A stretch of DNA of 64,000 nt from contig JAUVXJ010000004.1 of NCBI GenBank assembly GCA_030603665.1, positions 310,001-374,000 of the forward strand, given 5' to 3'. Source of the DNA: Chloroflexota bacterium (GTDB taxonomy: Bacteria > Chloroflexota > Anaerolineae > UBA7937 > B3-Chlor). Below, piece after piece: positions 25,100 through 33,154 of this stretch. A program made the position numbers and the translations under genes. The notes under the pieces were generated by a model. That model saw nothing but the letters and a program-made list of their open reading frames with translations. It made no database searches and was not told where the DNA came from. Position 1 is the stretch's first letter. Each line of letters starts with the position of its first letter.

Positions 25100-25184
25100 G
25101 GGGCGGTGGCGGAACGGCAGACGCTACGGACTTAAAATCCGTTCCGGGGTAGCCCGGGTGTGGGTTCGACTCCCACCCGCCCCA
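25100..25184 (+). tRNA. tRNA-Leu(TAA), intact integration target
   Basis: 85 nt class II tRNA. Acceptor GGGGCGG/CCGCCCC, anticodon stem ACGGA/TCCGT around CTTAAAA (anticodon TAA), long variable arm, T-arm GGGTTCGACTCCC. CCA is not encoded. Partial copies occur at 28380, 38392 and 55538. Confidence 0.96.
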
Positions 25185-25242
25185 TAAAGCACAATATGTA
25201 GTGGTTAGTTGCTGAATCTGTCCCATATCTAGTAGTGAAAGG

Positions 25243-25270
25243 CCCTCCCATCGCGGGAGGGTCTCTTGTG
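25243..25270 (+). terminator. Terminator behind tRNA-Leu
   Basis: CCCTCCC (25243-25249) pairs with GGGAGGG (25255-25261), loop ATCGC, then TCTCTTGTG. Confidence 0.65.
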
Positions 25271-25375
25271 TTTTCACCGAAAAGTACTGCGGATTTCGAA
25301 AGATCGAGTGCCAGGAAGACACTACGGACTTGAAAAAGACACACTTTGTGATGAGTGAATGCTGGAGGTGATGAG

Positions 25376-25834
25376 ATGACCAGAACCACAGAGGTGCCTG
25401 CCCTGTTCGAGGCATTTCGGCTCTATTGCCTCGTCGAGGGCAAGCAACCCACCACAATCCTATGGTACATGGGGAAGCTGAAGATCTTCCTGCGATATCT
25501 CCAAACGGAGGACTTGCCCCTCGATGCTGGCGAGCTAACCATCACGCATCTAAGGGCCTTCCTTGTCCACCTGAAAGAGAACGTAAAGGCCGACGAAAAC
25601 AATCCCATGAAACCCGAACGAGAGAGGGGCCTCTCGCCCCAGACCATACAGGGCTATGCCCGCACGCTGAAGGCGTTCTTCTCTTGGCTTGCTCGCGAAG
25701 GCTTTGTCACGCATAGCCCCTCAAGGCTGCTGAAGATCCCGAAGGCGCCAAAGGTGATCATCAAGACCCTGAGTGACACCCAAATCAGGGATCTGGTTTC
25801 AGTCATCGATCGCAAGGGGTCAAAGGGAGTGTAG
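25376..25834 (+). pseudogene. Tyrosine recombinase, N-terminal part only
   Basis: 152 codons. Residues 1 to about 140 form the SAM-like core-binding domain of phage-type integrases (EAFRLYCLVEGKQPTT, GLSPQTIQGYARTLKAFFSW, NPxRLLKIPK-like SPSRLLKIPKAPK). The frame then stops just where the catalytic domain should begin (after TLSDTQIRDLVSVIDRKG). From about 25824 the DNA matches the PEP-CTERM upstream repeat at 34598, so the catalytic half was replaced at that junction. ATG 25376 follows GGAGGTG. The R-H-R-Y residues are absent, so it cannot recombine DNA. Confidence 0.8.
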
Positions 25835-25856
25835 CATTCACAGCCGTTATCTGCAA
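25828..25856 (-). promoter_or_regulatory. Leftward promoter-like sequence upstream of PEP-CTERM gene 1
   Basis: Minus strand TTGCAG (25856-25851), 17 bases, TACACT (25833-25828). It equals the leftward promoter at 34602-34630 but now points into the integrase fragment. Confidence 0.5.
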
Positions 25857-25882
25857 TCGACCTCAAGAGCATCCCTTAGGGG

Positions 25883-25911
25883 TTGACACGGATTCAGAAT
25901 AGTGCTAGACT
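25883..25911 (+). promoter_or_regulatory. Promoter of PEP-CTERM genes 1 and 2
   Basis: TTGACA at 25883-25888, 17 bases, TAGACT at 25906-25911, followed by GTGG-CGAGATTG. The same block recurs before genes 3 and 4. Confidence 0.8.
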
Positions 25912-25958
25912 GTGGACGAGATTGGCAAGGCAGCATAGACACGAAGGAGGGAGAGGCG

Positions 25959-26540
25959 ATGAAGAGGAACTGGCTAAGAGGCATCTTGTTGGGCCTGAGC
26001 ATGGCATTGTTGCTCAGCGGCGGTGTGGCACTGGCGCAGGACTCGTTATTCATGAGGGTATACAAGGACTGTGTACAGTGCTGGCCTGGCATGGAGTATC
26101 CCACAGAGGACCAGTATCTGCTCCCATACAGCATGGGAGGGTGGGACACCAACTACGACTTGTGTTCCCGTCTCACCATCGACGGAATAATTGAGGAGGA
26201 GCACTGCTCCGGCGATTATCCTGGCACGGACCCGTACTCGGACAGTGAGTGGTTCCCCTGTGAGTGGCATGAGGAAGAGATGGTACCCACGTCTCTGCTC
26301 GGCGGTGGCGAGGCCAGTGTCGCCAATGGACCACCAAGCCCGCTGGGCGTCTGGAAGTACGAGCTGTGGCAGATCATACCTGGTAGGCCAAACCCCCGTG
26401 CTGAGGCCAGTTGGCTGGTCGCACGGGTTTGCGAGGTGGAGGAGGAGTTCGTCCCAGAACCAGGCACCATAATGCTCCTTGGCAGTGGTCTCGCTGGTCT
26501 AGCAGGATACGCAACGCTGCGCTGGAGGACGAGAGAGTAG
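25959..26540 (+). CDS. PEP-CTERM-tailed secreted protein 1
   Basis: 193 aa exported protein. The signal peptide is MKRNWLRGILLGLSMALLLS ending at ALA (about residue 27). A middle part with several cysteines and many acidic/aromatic residues has no recognised fold. The C-terminal sorting signal is FVPEPGTIMLLGSGLAGLAGY, then a hydrophobic helix and the basic end RWRTRE. PEP-CTERM signals are cleaved by exosortases and the proteins attached to the surface or extracellular matrix. ATG 25959 follows GGAGGGAGAGG. Gene 2 lies 44 bases downstream without a terminator, so the two share a transcript. Confidence 0.85.
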   Translation: MKRNWLRGILLGLSMALLLSGGVALAQDSLFMRVYKDCVQCWPGMEYPTEDQYLLPYSMGGWDTNYDLCSRLTIDGIIEEEHCSGDYPGTDPYSDSEWFPCEWHEEEMVPTSLLGGGEASVANGPPSPLGVWKYELWQIIPGRPNPRAEASWLVARVCEVEEEFVPEPGTIMLLGSGLAGLAGYATLRWRTRE

Positions 26541-26584
26541 CCGACTGGTAGCTACCACAGTCCAACACAGAGGAGGGAGAGGCG

Positions 26585-27169
26585 ATGAAGAAGTTGTGGC
26601 TACGAGGAATGCTGCTGGGTGTGAGCATGACATTGCTGCTGTCAGGCGGGGTGGCACTGGGCCAGGCCAATCTGAGCGTGAATCGGGAGTGCTTGCCCTG
26701 TGTACCAAACAGCTATTGGGGGAATGAGCAGGGCGTGCCCCTTGACCCCTATGCACTCACCGTCATGGGCAGTGACTGGCCTCCCTTGACTGAGCTGTAC
26801 TCCGAGCTCTGGTGGCCCAACGGGGGGTTGTGGCGCGATGGCCCAACTACCGACGACATTGGCGACTTCGCTGGCCCTGTGAACTTCGCCGTCTGGTGCG
26901 AGTGCCCAGACGTTGACCCAAATGCATACGAGTTCAGGATGTCCGCAAACGGAGCAGAACCGGTTTGTGGACAGGGGGGCTTCGGGGAGCTAGAGTTCTA
27001 CTACGCCGACCCTAGTGATGATACTTATGGCAGTGTCTTTGTGCAGCTGGCCCAGGTCTGCGAGGTGGAAGAGGAGTTCGTCCCCGAACCAGGCTCGATT
27101 CTGCTCTTGGGCAGTGGTCTACTCGGCCTGGCAGGATATGCCACTCTGAGATGGAGGACCAGAGAGTAA
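26585..27169 (+). CDS. PEP-CTERM-tailed secreted protein 2
   Basis: 194 aa. Signal peptide MKKLWLRGMLLGVSMTLLLS with cleavage near ALG/Q. The mature part begins with CLPCVPNSYW and carries two more cysteine pairs (WCECPD, CGQGG), without a recognised domain. The C-terminal signal FVPEPGSILLLGSGLLGLAGY ends in RWRTRE. It is co-transcribed with gene 1 and ends at the terminator 27192-27223. Its signal peptide and tail are almost the same as in the other PEP-CTERM genes here, while the middle differs, which suggests duplication followed by replacement or fast divergence of the core. Confidence 0.85.
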   Translation: MKKLWLRGMLLGVSMTLLLSGGVALGQANLSVNRECLPCVPNSYWGNEQGVPLDPYALTVMGSDWPPLTELYSELWWPNGGLWRDGPTTDDIGDFAGPVNFAVWCECPDVDPNAYEFRMSANGAEPVCGQGGFGELEFYYADPSDDTYGSVFVQLAQVCEVEEEFVPEPGSILLLGSGLLGLAGYATLRWRTRE

Positions 27170-27191
27170 ACCTCCCACAATCTAGATACTG

Positions 27192-27223
27192 AAAGGGCTG
27201 TCCTTTGGGATGGCCCTTTTTGT
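27192..27223 (+). terminator. Terminator of PEP-CTERM genes 1-2
   Basis: AAAGGGCTGTCC pairs with GGATGGCCCTTT (two G-U), loop TTTG, then a T-run. The same hairpin and its upstream CCTCCCACAATCTAGATACTG recur at 28091-28140, and a variant at 35704. Confidence 0.85.
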
Positions 27224-27234
27224 ATTTGGGTGAG

Positions 27235-27345
27235 GACGTCAGCTTCCGCTGCCAGCCACAGCCAAGCGTGGATCAGAAGGGCACGAGGACCGGTGAGGTG
27301 TTGGACTATGAATCTGGCTAGGAGAGTGCGCAGCTTGTCAATCAT
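27235..27345 (-). pseudogene. Fragment of a TPR-like AWLWL gene, copy 1
   Basis: The minus strand from ATG 27345 reads MIDKLRTLLARFIVQHL and then HAWLWLAAEAD. It matches the first 35 codons of the decayed gene at 34306-34575. The match stops near 27235, next to the terminator of PEP-CTERM gene 2. A leftward promoter-like TTGGCA-17-TAGAAT lies upstream (27402-27374). Together with the gene 3 promoter this accounts for most of the gap 27170-27502. Confidence 0.6.
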
Positions 27346-27426
27346 GAGCCAATCAGAAGGCCCTCGGAATGATTCTAGCGTTATGCCGCACCATTGCCAA
27401 TCTGCCTCAGGAGTGCACAGGACGGG

Positions 27427-27455
27427 TTGACACGGATTCAGAATAGTGCTATACT
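27427..27455 (+). promoter_or_regulatory. Promoter of PEP-CTERM gene 3
   Basis: TTGACA at 27427-27432, 17 bases, TATACT at 27450-27455. It is identical to the gene 1 promoter across the spacer. Confidence 0.82.
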
Positions 27456-27502
27456 GTGGGCGAGATTGGCAAGGGAGCGTAGACACAAAGGAGGCAGAGC
27501 CG

Positions 27503-28087
27503 ATGAAGAAGCACTGGCTAAGAGGCTTATTGTTGGGTGTGAGCATGGCGTTGTTGCTCAGCGGCGGTGTGGCACTAGCTCAGGGAATGGCGGCAATGGT
27601 GAATTGGGATTGCTTCGAATGCTGGCCAGGGGGCTGGGGCCCCGAATCAGAGAACCCCACTGCAGAGTACGTTCTTCAGCTGAGGCTCACTGGTCTCGAC
27701 CCGACGGCTACGCTGTGTAGCGAGGGATACTTCCCTGGCGTGGGATGGGACGGGGAGTGCACCGATGAGCCGGTGGACGCGACGAACTATCTCTGGTCCG
27801 TGGCTGCGGGGTGTGCCGCCGAGCAGCTCTGCGTCTGGGTGGGGGAGCTTGAGAACGAACCGGTGATGTGCGTCGATGATGTTGAGTATGGTGAACTCCG
27901 CTTCAATGCGTGGCAGGAGGATGATGCGGAGACCGTCAACGGTCCCGTGTCGGCGTTCGCCACCTTCGCGGAAGAGTGCGAGGTGGAAGAGGAGTTCGTC
28001 CCGGAGCCGGGGACAATCCTGCTCTTGGGCAGCGGTCTAGCTGGTCTGGCAGGATACGCCACGCTACGCTGGAGGACGAGAGAGTAA
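27503..28087 (+). CDS. PEP-CTERM-tailed secreted protein 3
   Basis: 194 aa. Signal peptide MKKHWLRGLLLGVSMALLLS with an ALA cleavage site (VALAQG). The core has six or more cysteines (CFECWPGG, CTDE, CAAEQLC) and no fold I recognise. The tail is FVPEPGTILLLGSGLAGLAGY ending RWRTRE. The leader, promoter, signal peptide and terminator are near copies of those of gene 1, but the core is different. ATG 27503 follows AAGGAGG. An integrase C-terminal fragment begins just behind the terminator on the opposite strand. Confidence 0.85.
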   Translation: MKKHWLRGLLLGVSMALLLSGGVALAQGMAAMVNWDCFECWPGGWGPESENPTAEYVLQLRLTGLDPTATLCSEGYFPGVGWDGECTDEPVDATNYLWSVAAGCAAEQLCVWVGELENEPVMCVDDVEYGELRFNAWQEDDAETVNGPVSAFATFAEECEVEEEFVPEPGTILLLGSGLAGLAGYATLRWRTRE

Positions 28088-28109
28088 ACCTCCCACAATC
28101 TAGATACTG

Positions 28110-28140
28110 AAGGGGCTGTCCTTTGGGATGGCCCTTTTTC
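28110..28140 (+). terminator. Terminator of PEP-CTERM gene 3
   Basis: A stem GGGCTGTCC/GGATGGCCC with loop TTTG and a TTTTTC tract, preceded by the same 21-base block as the terminator at 27192. Confidence 0.82.
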
Positions 28141-28141
28141 T

Positions 28142-28279
28142 TTATGGGCGGCAACTCTCGAGCAGGTTGTCCACTGGCGAGTGTAGCTTGTGCGCCCTCT
28201 CTATGTCTTCACCCGCTAGAGCCAAGTATCTCTGCAAGACAGCGAGGGAACTGTGACGCATGAGTAGAGGTCGGTTTGC
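28142..28279 (-). pseudogene. Tyrosine recombinase, C-terminal part only
   Basis: The minus strand reads LMRHSSLAVLQRYLALAGED and ends AHKLHSPVDNLLESCRP. This is the typical end of an XerD-type recombinase, with the conserved H of the HSS motif and the nucleophilic tyrosine (QRYL). It is open upstream only to a TAG near 28280, so about 45 codons remain. It faces the PEP-CTERM gene 3 terminator. A shorter, frameshifted copy sits at 35744-35795 behind PEP-CTERM gene 4. Confidence 0.72.
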
Positions 28280-28379
28280 TGTCTAAGGGGAATGGAGGCA
28301 GACTTCCACTGCCGAGCGATGGGAAAACACCCAACGGATTTCTGCCGTTTGACACCCATTCCTTACCACAAACAACGCT

Positions 28380-28460
28380 CGGTGGCGGAACGGCAGACGC
28401 TACGGACTTAAAATCCGTTCCGGGGTAACCCGGGTGTGGGTTCGACTCCCACCCGCCCCA
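28380..28460 (+). repeat. tRNA-Leu(TAA) copy lacking four acceptor bases
   Basis: 81 bases equal to positions 5-85 of the tRNA-Leu at 25100, apart from one G-to-A change in the variable arm. The first four bases are CGCT instead of GGGG, so three of the four outer acceptor pairs are lost and the tRNA should not work. It is best read as an attachment-site copy. Confidence 0.85.
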
Positions 28461-28956
28461 TGTGGTCAGTGCACATTGACCTGTAGTCTACACCCAACCC
28501 CCAGCAACGGTGACCACGCCCCCGCATCTTCTCTCTCTGTGTGTGGCGTGGCGTCATGAACCGTGCTCCCCCACGCCTCCGGGGTGAGCAAGAGGTCAAT
28601 CCTACTGCTTGCCCCCGCACTCCACCTTGGAGTTGACCGGGCAGGTCATGGGTGCTCTGGTTGCGGCGACGGTCGGTTGCCACCCTGGCCGTCCCCAAAG
28701 TCCTTTCTGGGGCACTACAAACGGCTGCGGACAGTGAGAGAGGGGGATAGGCAAAGAGGGGGTACCGAACAGAGAAGACCGTTGCTCCCGGGTCTTAGTC
28801 AGGAATCCCGAGGCTTGCCATCCGTTGGCGCAGCGCCGCCCCCTCTTGAATCGAAAGCCCGGACTCAGGATTGCCGTCGCTGGAATCTTGTCGCGATGCA
28901 CTGCTCGGGGTCGACGACAATGCGCCCACTGCGCCATCGCTGACGCAGTGGGGTTC
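28461..28956. other. Gap between the tRNA-Leu copy and the NACHT gene
   Basis: About 500 bases without a gene, RNA or clear terminator that I can support on either strand. Open frames here are arginine/proline-rich and lack ribosome sites. Confidence 0.5.
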
Positions 28957-31560
28957 CTATCTTGGCCATGCACCGAAGGTGGACCAATCACGGGGGGACG
29001 GAGAGAGCTGAGGGGGGCGACCTCGACGGCGACGCCTCGCACGCACTGCATCCTCGATCCACCAGATTGCCTCTCTGAGTTTGTAATGTGCAGCAGTGTA
29101 GGACTCAAGGGCTGCTTTGATCCGCGGCATGAACGCTTCATCCGCCGTAAGCGCCAGAGCTGCGGCAATCGGATACGGTATTGCCGGGACCCACGATGGT
29201 GCGTCCGCGAAGACGCTGACCATCCTCCCAAGCAGCTCTTCCGGCTGAAGTACGACAAGTTGCTCTACCTCCATCTCAACCGGATTGGCTGCTGAGGACG
29301 GCTGGTAGGGCTCGCGATCAGAGACTTCCTCGGCTACTATCACTTGCAGCGTCGGGTCCGCTGTCTCGTTCAGCAGACCGCTCAACGCATCAACTCCTTG
29401 GATGTTCGCGAGTGCAGCGGCGCTCTGGCTGCGAACCTCGAAAGACTCTCCCGAGTCGACCAGGATCGCAGATAACAGGGGTACCGCCTGTGGAGCGCCG
29501 ATGTTGCCAAGTCCTCTGGCTGCATGAGCGCGCACTCTGCTGCTGCCTTCGCCCAGAAGCCGTACGAAAAGATCCGAAGCTTCGCTCGGTGCGATATCCG
29601 CCAGGGCTCCGGCAGCCATGTCGTTCACGACACTATGAGAGCTAACCGAAGATTGTGCTTCGGCCAGGAATCCAGTGAGCATGTCCACCACGGGGTCGCT
29701 GCCGCATTCGCGGATTATGGCGGCAGCATATGCGCGTGGTTCCCATTCCCTGTCCCGCGGCGCGAAGTTGAAAGGGCCCAGGTACAGGGGTCGGCCCGGC
29801 GCGTGGATGACTCCCAGTAGGTGGATTTGCTGCAATTGCGGACTAAGGTGACTCTCCGGATCGGGCTCCGCCAGAAGCCGTTCGATGGTGGCGTAGTCGA
29901 TTTGAGCCACTAGGTCCATTGCTCTCATCCCCAGCGGACCCAATCCGACCTCGGACAAGCTTAGGAGGCTACGCACGACCGCGTCGACTGTCGTGTCTTG
30001 AAGGAGCCCGCGTGCCTCGACGCAGCATCTCCCTGCAAGGATCACCGCGCCGTCGGACTGCAGTTCGCCAAGCAGGGAGAGAACGAAGTCGTCAGCGCTA
30101 TCGATCAAGGCGCAGGCCATCGCCACATTTGTTTCCCACCAGCAGTCCGAGATGTAGGGCTGAAGGGAACCGCTGGAATGCCATTGGTCCCTCAAGACGA
30201 GCGCCGCGAAGTACTCTTGAATCAGTTCGTGAGAGTAGCGCACCCAACGCCAGTGAGCAGGGATGTCCAAGATGCTGGCGTCGGCGGCAAGCTTAAGCAT
30301 GTCAGCGGACGTGATGCCTCGCAGCTGATCACCGGCCTCCTGCATGTGGGCCGCTAGGTCCGTCTCAGCCCAATGGGTATCGATCGCAGTGCCCACGCGG
30401 CCATCCTTGATAGTGGCGAAAGCCATCTTTGCGAGACAACGGGTTACTGCCTTAATCCCCAGATCGCCCTGCCACTGATCCCTCCATTCCCGCGCCAAGA
30501 GGACGCGCACGAACTCGTCCGTCAGGCGGGCTCGCGCGGGTGGGAGCTCGGTGTCACGGCTGTATATCACCGTTATTGTGCGCAGCATGAAGGGATTGCG
30601 AGCGATGTCCAGGATTGCAGGATCACCGCTCTTGAGTTCGCGCATGAGGTCCGTACCCGTGCTTGGCAAGTGTTTGTCGACGAACGCCTCGAGCTGCGAG
30701 TCGTTCAGTCTCTGAATCGCCAGCGTCGGCCATGAGAAGCGGCGGTCGTAGTCCAGGGTCCTGCAACTGATGACAACTTTGCACTTCCATTTGTCTGTCG
30801 CCAAGGAGCGCAAATGACCCACCCGCACTTCATAACCCTGACCCGGCATCTCGTTGAGCCCGTCGAATAGGACCAGCAGGCGACCTTCTGATAGATACCA
30901 CTCCAGATGCTCGGCTAGAAACGCACCTGACGGGCCGTGCTCGTCAAGTAGGTAGCTCTTCAAGAACTCCCGCGCGGTCTCCTGGCCTGTGTAGCTGCTC
31001 AGCTTGACGAGAATAGGGATTCTACTGTCTCGGTCGTGACACTCAAGAGCCCTCTGAGCATGATTGAGTGCCAGCCACTGCAGGCACGTCGACTTGCCAG
31101 CTCCGGGCTCGCCAAGGAGGATGAGTCTGTCATATTCCTCTACGGCCTCAGAGAGCCTCGTCTCGACTCTTCTGTCCCGAGACCCGGATCCCTCGCCATC
31201 CGTGTGGGACTCGTCTTGCTCTCTCAGCAGTAGATGCATGACGGGGTGGAGCGTTACATCGTCAGGTGGCGCCGAGGGCGGGGGCTCCTCCACAGTATGC
31301 AGGTCAAGGTAACGCTGCCGCCACTCGTGGTAGCGTGTGACGACAGAGTTCAGGTACTGCCGCTCGAGTTTCCGTCGGACGACCCGTTTTCGGGCAGATA
31401 GGTAGATCCTACGGCCGACCAGTATCGCTGCAATCAGCACTATCGGAAGAGCCTTAGCAGGCAACCGCAACTCAGGAGTGAGGGCGTCAGTCACGGCGAC
31501 GAAGAGGACCACCACAAGTCCGCCTACAATCTCAGGGATCGCTTCACGCAGAATCTTCAC
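28957..31560 (-). CDS. Membrane-anchored NACHT NTPase with HEAT repeats (STAND)
   Basis: 867 aa. Two N-terminal hydrophobic segments (about 12-30 and 38-56) anchor it, and a basic/coiled linker follows. The NACHT domain has Walker A GEPGAGKS at residues 150-157 and Walker B LLVLFDGLNE at 228-237, then ISCRTLDYDRRF (sensor-like) and the winged-helix region with SHELIQEYFAALVLRDQW. The C-terminal 330 residues are helical HEAT-like repeats (SSRVRAHAARGLGNIGAPQA) ending in an arginine-rich tail. STAND NTPases of this kind act as ligand-triggered switches, several in phage defence. Here no separate nuclease effector is fused, and the membrane segments would be the output. It lies in the accessory island behind cassette B. 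Confidence 0.85.
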   Translation of the reverse strand: MKILREAIPEIVGGLVVVLFVAVTDALTPELRLPAKALPIVLIAAILVGRRIYLSARKRVVRRKLERQYLNSVVTRYHEWRQRYLDLHTVEEPPPSAPPDDVTLHPVMHLLLREQDESHTDGEGSGSRDRRVETRLSEAVEEYDRLILLGEPGAGKSTCLQWLALNHAQRALECHDRDSRIPILVKLSSYTGQETAREFLKSYLLDEHGPSGAFLAEHLEWYLSEGRLLVLFDGLNEMPGQGYEVRVGHLRSLATDKWKCKVVISCRTLDYDRRFSWPTLAIQRLNDSQLEAFVDKHLPSTGTDLMRELKSGDPAILDIARNPFMLRTITVIYSRDTELPPARARLTDEFVRVLLAREWRDQWQGDLGIKAVTRCLAKMAFATIKDGRVGTAIDTHWAETDLAAHMQEAGDQLRGITSADMLKLAADASILDIPAHWRWVRYSHELIQEYFAALVLRDQWHSSGSLQPYISDCWWETNVAMACALIDSADDFVLSLLGELQSDGAVILAGRCCVEARGLLQDTTVDAVVRSLLSLSEVGLGPLGMRAMDLVAQIDYATIERLLAEPDPESHLSPQLQQIHLLGVIHAPGRPLYLGPFNFAPRDREWEPRAYAAAIIRECGSDPVVDMLTGFLAEAQSSVSSHSVVNDMAAGALADIAPSEASDLFVRLLGEGSSRVRAHAARGLGNIGAPQAVPLLSAILVDSGESFEVRSQSAAALANIQGVDALSGLLNETADPTLQVIVAEEVSDREPYQPSSAANPVEMEVEQLVVLQPEELLGRMVSVFADAPSWVPAIPYPIAAALALTADEAFMPRIKAALESYTAAHYKLREAIWWIEDAVRARRRRRGRPPQLSPSPRDWSTFGAWPR

Positions 31561-31625
31561 CTAGTCCCCCACAGCCATAATCAGTCTCTCGGTCCTCTCT
31601 CCATCCTATGGCGATCTCCCCTTGA

Positions 31626-31727
31626 TCACCCGGTCAGGCCCATGAGGAGGATCGGAGCAGTCAGGACAGCGTAGAAGTTCTCCAGGTACCACTTAGCCGT
31701 TTCGTAGTTGAAGACCTTGCAGAGCAT
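31626..31727 (-). CDS. Possible 33-residue membrane ORF
   Basis: Between the NACHT gene and the zinc-ribbon gene the minus strand has ATG 31727 with a hydrophobic second half (FYAVLTAPILLMGLTG) and a stop at 31626. The upstream codons stay open (SFLYRMLCKVF), so it may be a fragment of something larger. There is no good ribosome site. Confidence 0.3.
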   Translation of the reverse strand: MLCKVFNYETAKWYLENFYAVLTAPILLMGLTG

Positions 31728-31740
31728 TCGGTACAGAAAG

Positions 31741-32364
31741 CTATCGACGAGAGACTATCACTGGTTCATAGAGGTACACGGACAGCCCTAGGATTCTCTC
31801 GACCTTTCTTATCCGAGCTTCAAACTCAATCACGTCACCCTTGTCGAGTGACGCCGCCTCTTCCTGTGAGAGACCGTCTAGGTAGCACCTGCTGAAGAGC
31901 CCTTGTCCGAGGTCCAGGAAAGTAGTGAGGTCTCCCCTCACCTCTTCCACCTCTGCCACCCAATGCACGCGCGTCCCCCTGAGGTCCTCCTCGTACGGTT
32001 TCCATTGGATGTCAGTTAGTGTGTCGAAGTTGTGTTGTATGTCCGCATAAGTAATGGGTGATGGCGTGTCGGTTGGAATGGGCGTGATAGTAGGCAGCGC
32101 TGCCTCTGTCTGACGAGCGGCGGCCTGTGCTGTGGATGTGGCCTTGTAGGACGGGGTCGTGCTGCCAAATGCCGCACACAACAAGCAGACTATGCACACA
32201 ACCCCAATCGCGAGAATGGCTATGATGACGACCCAAATGCCCGTGCGTTTCCGGACCGGCGGTGCTGACGGCGGTGGTGATACCGCCCGGCTAACCGTCT
32301 GACCACAGTACGGGCAGAGTACCGCATCGTCCGGTATGTCACGATGGCAGTTCTGGCACTGCAT
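31741..32364 (-). CDS. Zinc-ribbon membrane protein with OB-like domain (cassette B)
   Basis: 207 aa. An N-terminal zinc ribbon (CQNCHRDIPDDAVLCPYCG, residues 3-21) precedes a proline-rich linker, one membrane helix (about 43-66) and a Thr/Pro-rich spacer (TPIPTDTPSP). The C-terminal domain has WVAEVEEVRGD and KGDVIEFEARIRKV. That beta-rich pattern is like the tRNA_anti/OB-type domains found in secreted bacterial proteins, but this is a guess. The ribbon faces the cytoplasm and the C-terminal domain should lie outside. ATG 32364 follows a G/A-rich site. It occupies the same place in cassette B as the zinc-ribbon protein 13660-14280 in cassette A. Confidence 0.75.
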   Translation of the reverse strand: MQCQNCHRDIPDDAVLCPYCGQTVSRAVSPPPSAPPVRKRTGIWVVIIAILAIGVVCIVCLLCAAFGSTTPSYKATSTAQAAARQTEAALPTITPIPTDTPSPITYADIQHNFDTLTDIQWKPYEEDLRGTRVHWVAEVEEVRGDLTTFLDLGQGLFSRCYLDGLSQEEAASLDKGDVIEFEARIRKVERILGLSVYLYEPVIVSRR

Positions 32365-32417
32365 TTCTTTCTCGTCCTTTCACAGAGGAGTCACCGACCA
32401 ACTAGGCGCCATCCCTA

Positions 32418-32540
32418 TCAGATGAAACCCATGTAGGCGATTAGACCACTCACAAACAGAACCGCCAGGCAACACGCAACCAGCGCAGCTATTCCAAGGC
32501 ATACCGCCAAGATGATGACCACGACCTTCTGCCCCTCCAT
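32418..32540 (-). CDS. 40-residue single-helix membrane protein (cassette B)
   Basis: ATG 32540 preceded by GGGGGAGAGAG gives MEGQKVVVVI-type sequence: a charged start, then one hydrophobic helix rich in Val, Leu, Ala and Cys (residues 6-34), ending AYMGFI and TGA. It is too short for routine gene calling but has a better ribosome site than its neighbours. The 24-base segment just upstream (TAGTTGGTCGG-GACT-CTCTGTGAAAG) is repeated in front of the next gene. Probably a real small protein of unknown role. Confidence 0.6.
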   Translation of the reverse strand: MEGQKVVVIILAVCLGIAALVACCLAVLFVSGLIAYMGFI

Positions 32541-32580
32541 CTCTCTCCCCCTTTCACAGAGTAGTCGCCGACCAACTAAG
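32541..32580 (-). repeat. Short intergenic repeat in cassette B
   Basis: TTAGTTGGTCGG-GACTACTCTGTGAAAG lies upstream of the 40-residue gene and, slightly changed, at 32377-32404 upstream of the zinc-ribbon gene. Each copy ends about 10 bases before the ribosome site. Confidence 0.6.
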
Positions 32581-32581
32581 G

Positions 32582-33118
32582 CTACCACCACCGTTTGTGT
32601 TGGGCGATCACCTTGTCAAGCGATGCGATGGCCTTGTCAGTCGCCTGCAGCGCTTGATCTTCCCGCTCCAGAACCCATGCATGGATGATCTGCTTGAGAT
32701 GCCTCTCCTGTCTCTCGGCATCGTCTTGGTCTTTCTTGCCTGCGCGGAACACTGTGTACAGCTGGCTGAGCGTCAAGAGTGCGTCCCTAGGAACTTGCTC
32801 CAGATGCGAAAGTCCAGCGTATAGGCTCTGGATGGCAACAAGTGCGTCATCGCCCAGGAGGGGCAGGTCAGCGACGCAGGATCTGAACACTTCATGGCGA
32901 TACGGACTCGTTAAGGCCCACGATTCCTTGTCTGCTGCTTCTTTGTGGCTGTGCAGGGTTTCCACGAGCTTCTCCTTGTTTGCAGCGACCTCTGCCCTCA
33001 TCAACTTTGCCACCTCGATCTTCCTGCGACCACGCTGCCACGTCGTGCTCACTTCCGACCCGACAAGGCCCAGCAGGAAACCGAGCACTGTCCCAAGGAC
33101 AACATTGAACCCCTCCAT
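32582..33118 (-). CDS. Membrane-anchored coiled-coil protein (cassette B)
   Basis: 178 aa. An N-terminal membrane helix (VVLGTVLGFLLGLVGSEV, about 5-22) is followed by a basic stretch and a helical domain with long charged segments (FRAGKKDQDDAERQERHLKQ). There is no recognised family, catalytic motif or cysteine pattern. ATG 33118 is preceded by a GGGGGTG-rich site. Its place and architecture correspond to 14477-14995 in cassette A. A tail of regularly spaced charged residues suggests it works as an oligomer or binding partner at the inner face of the membrane. Confidence 0.72.
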   Translation of the reverse strand: MEGFNVVLGTVLGFLLGLVGSEVSTTWQRGRRKIEVAKLMRAEVAANKEKLVETLHSHKEAADKESWALTSPYRHEVFRSCVADLPLLGDDALVAIQSLYAGLSHLEQVPRDALLTLSQLYTVFRAGKKDQDDAERQERHLKQIIHAWVLEREDQALQATDKAIASLDKVIAQHKRWW

Positions 33119-33154
33119 ACTTTCACCCCCACGCCGCTATCTCCTGGAAAGCAG

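Larger units (their letters stand above)
25185..28379. mobile_element. Remnant of an element integrated at tRNA-Leu
   Basis: The segment starts at the 3' end of intact tRNA-Leu and ends at an 81-base copy of the same tRNA. It holds the N-terminal part of a tyrosine recombinase (25376), three PEP-CTERM genes and, in opposite direction, the C-terminal part of a tyrosine recombinase (28142). This is the layout expected of an element that used tRNA-Leu as its attachment site and then decayed. No complete integrase is left. Confidence 0.6.
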
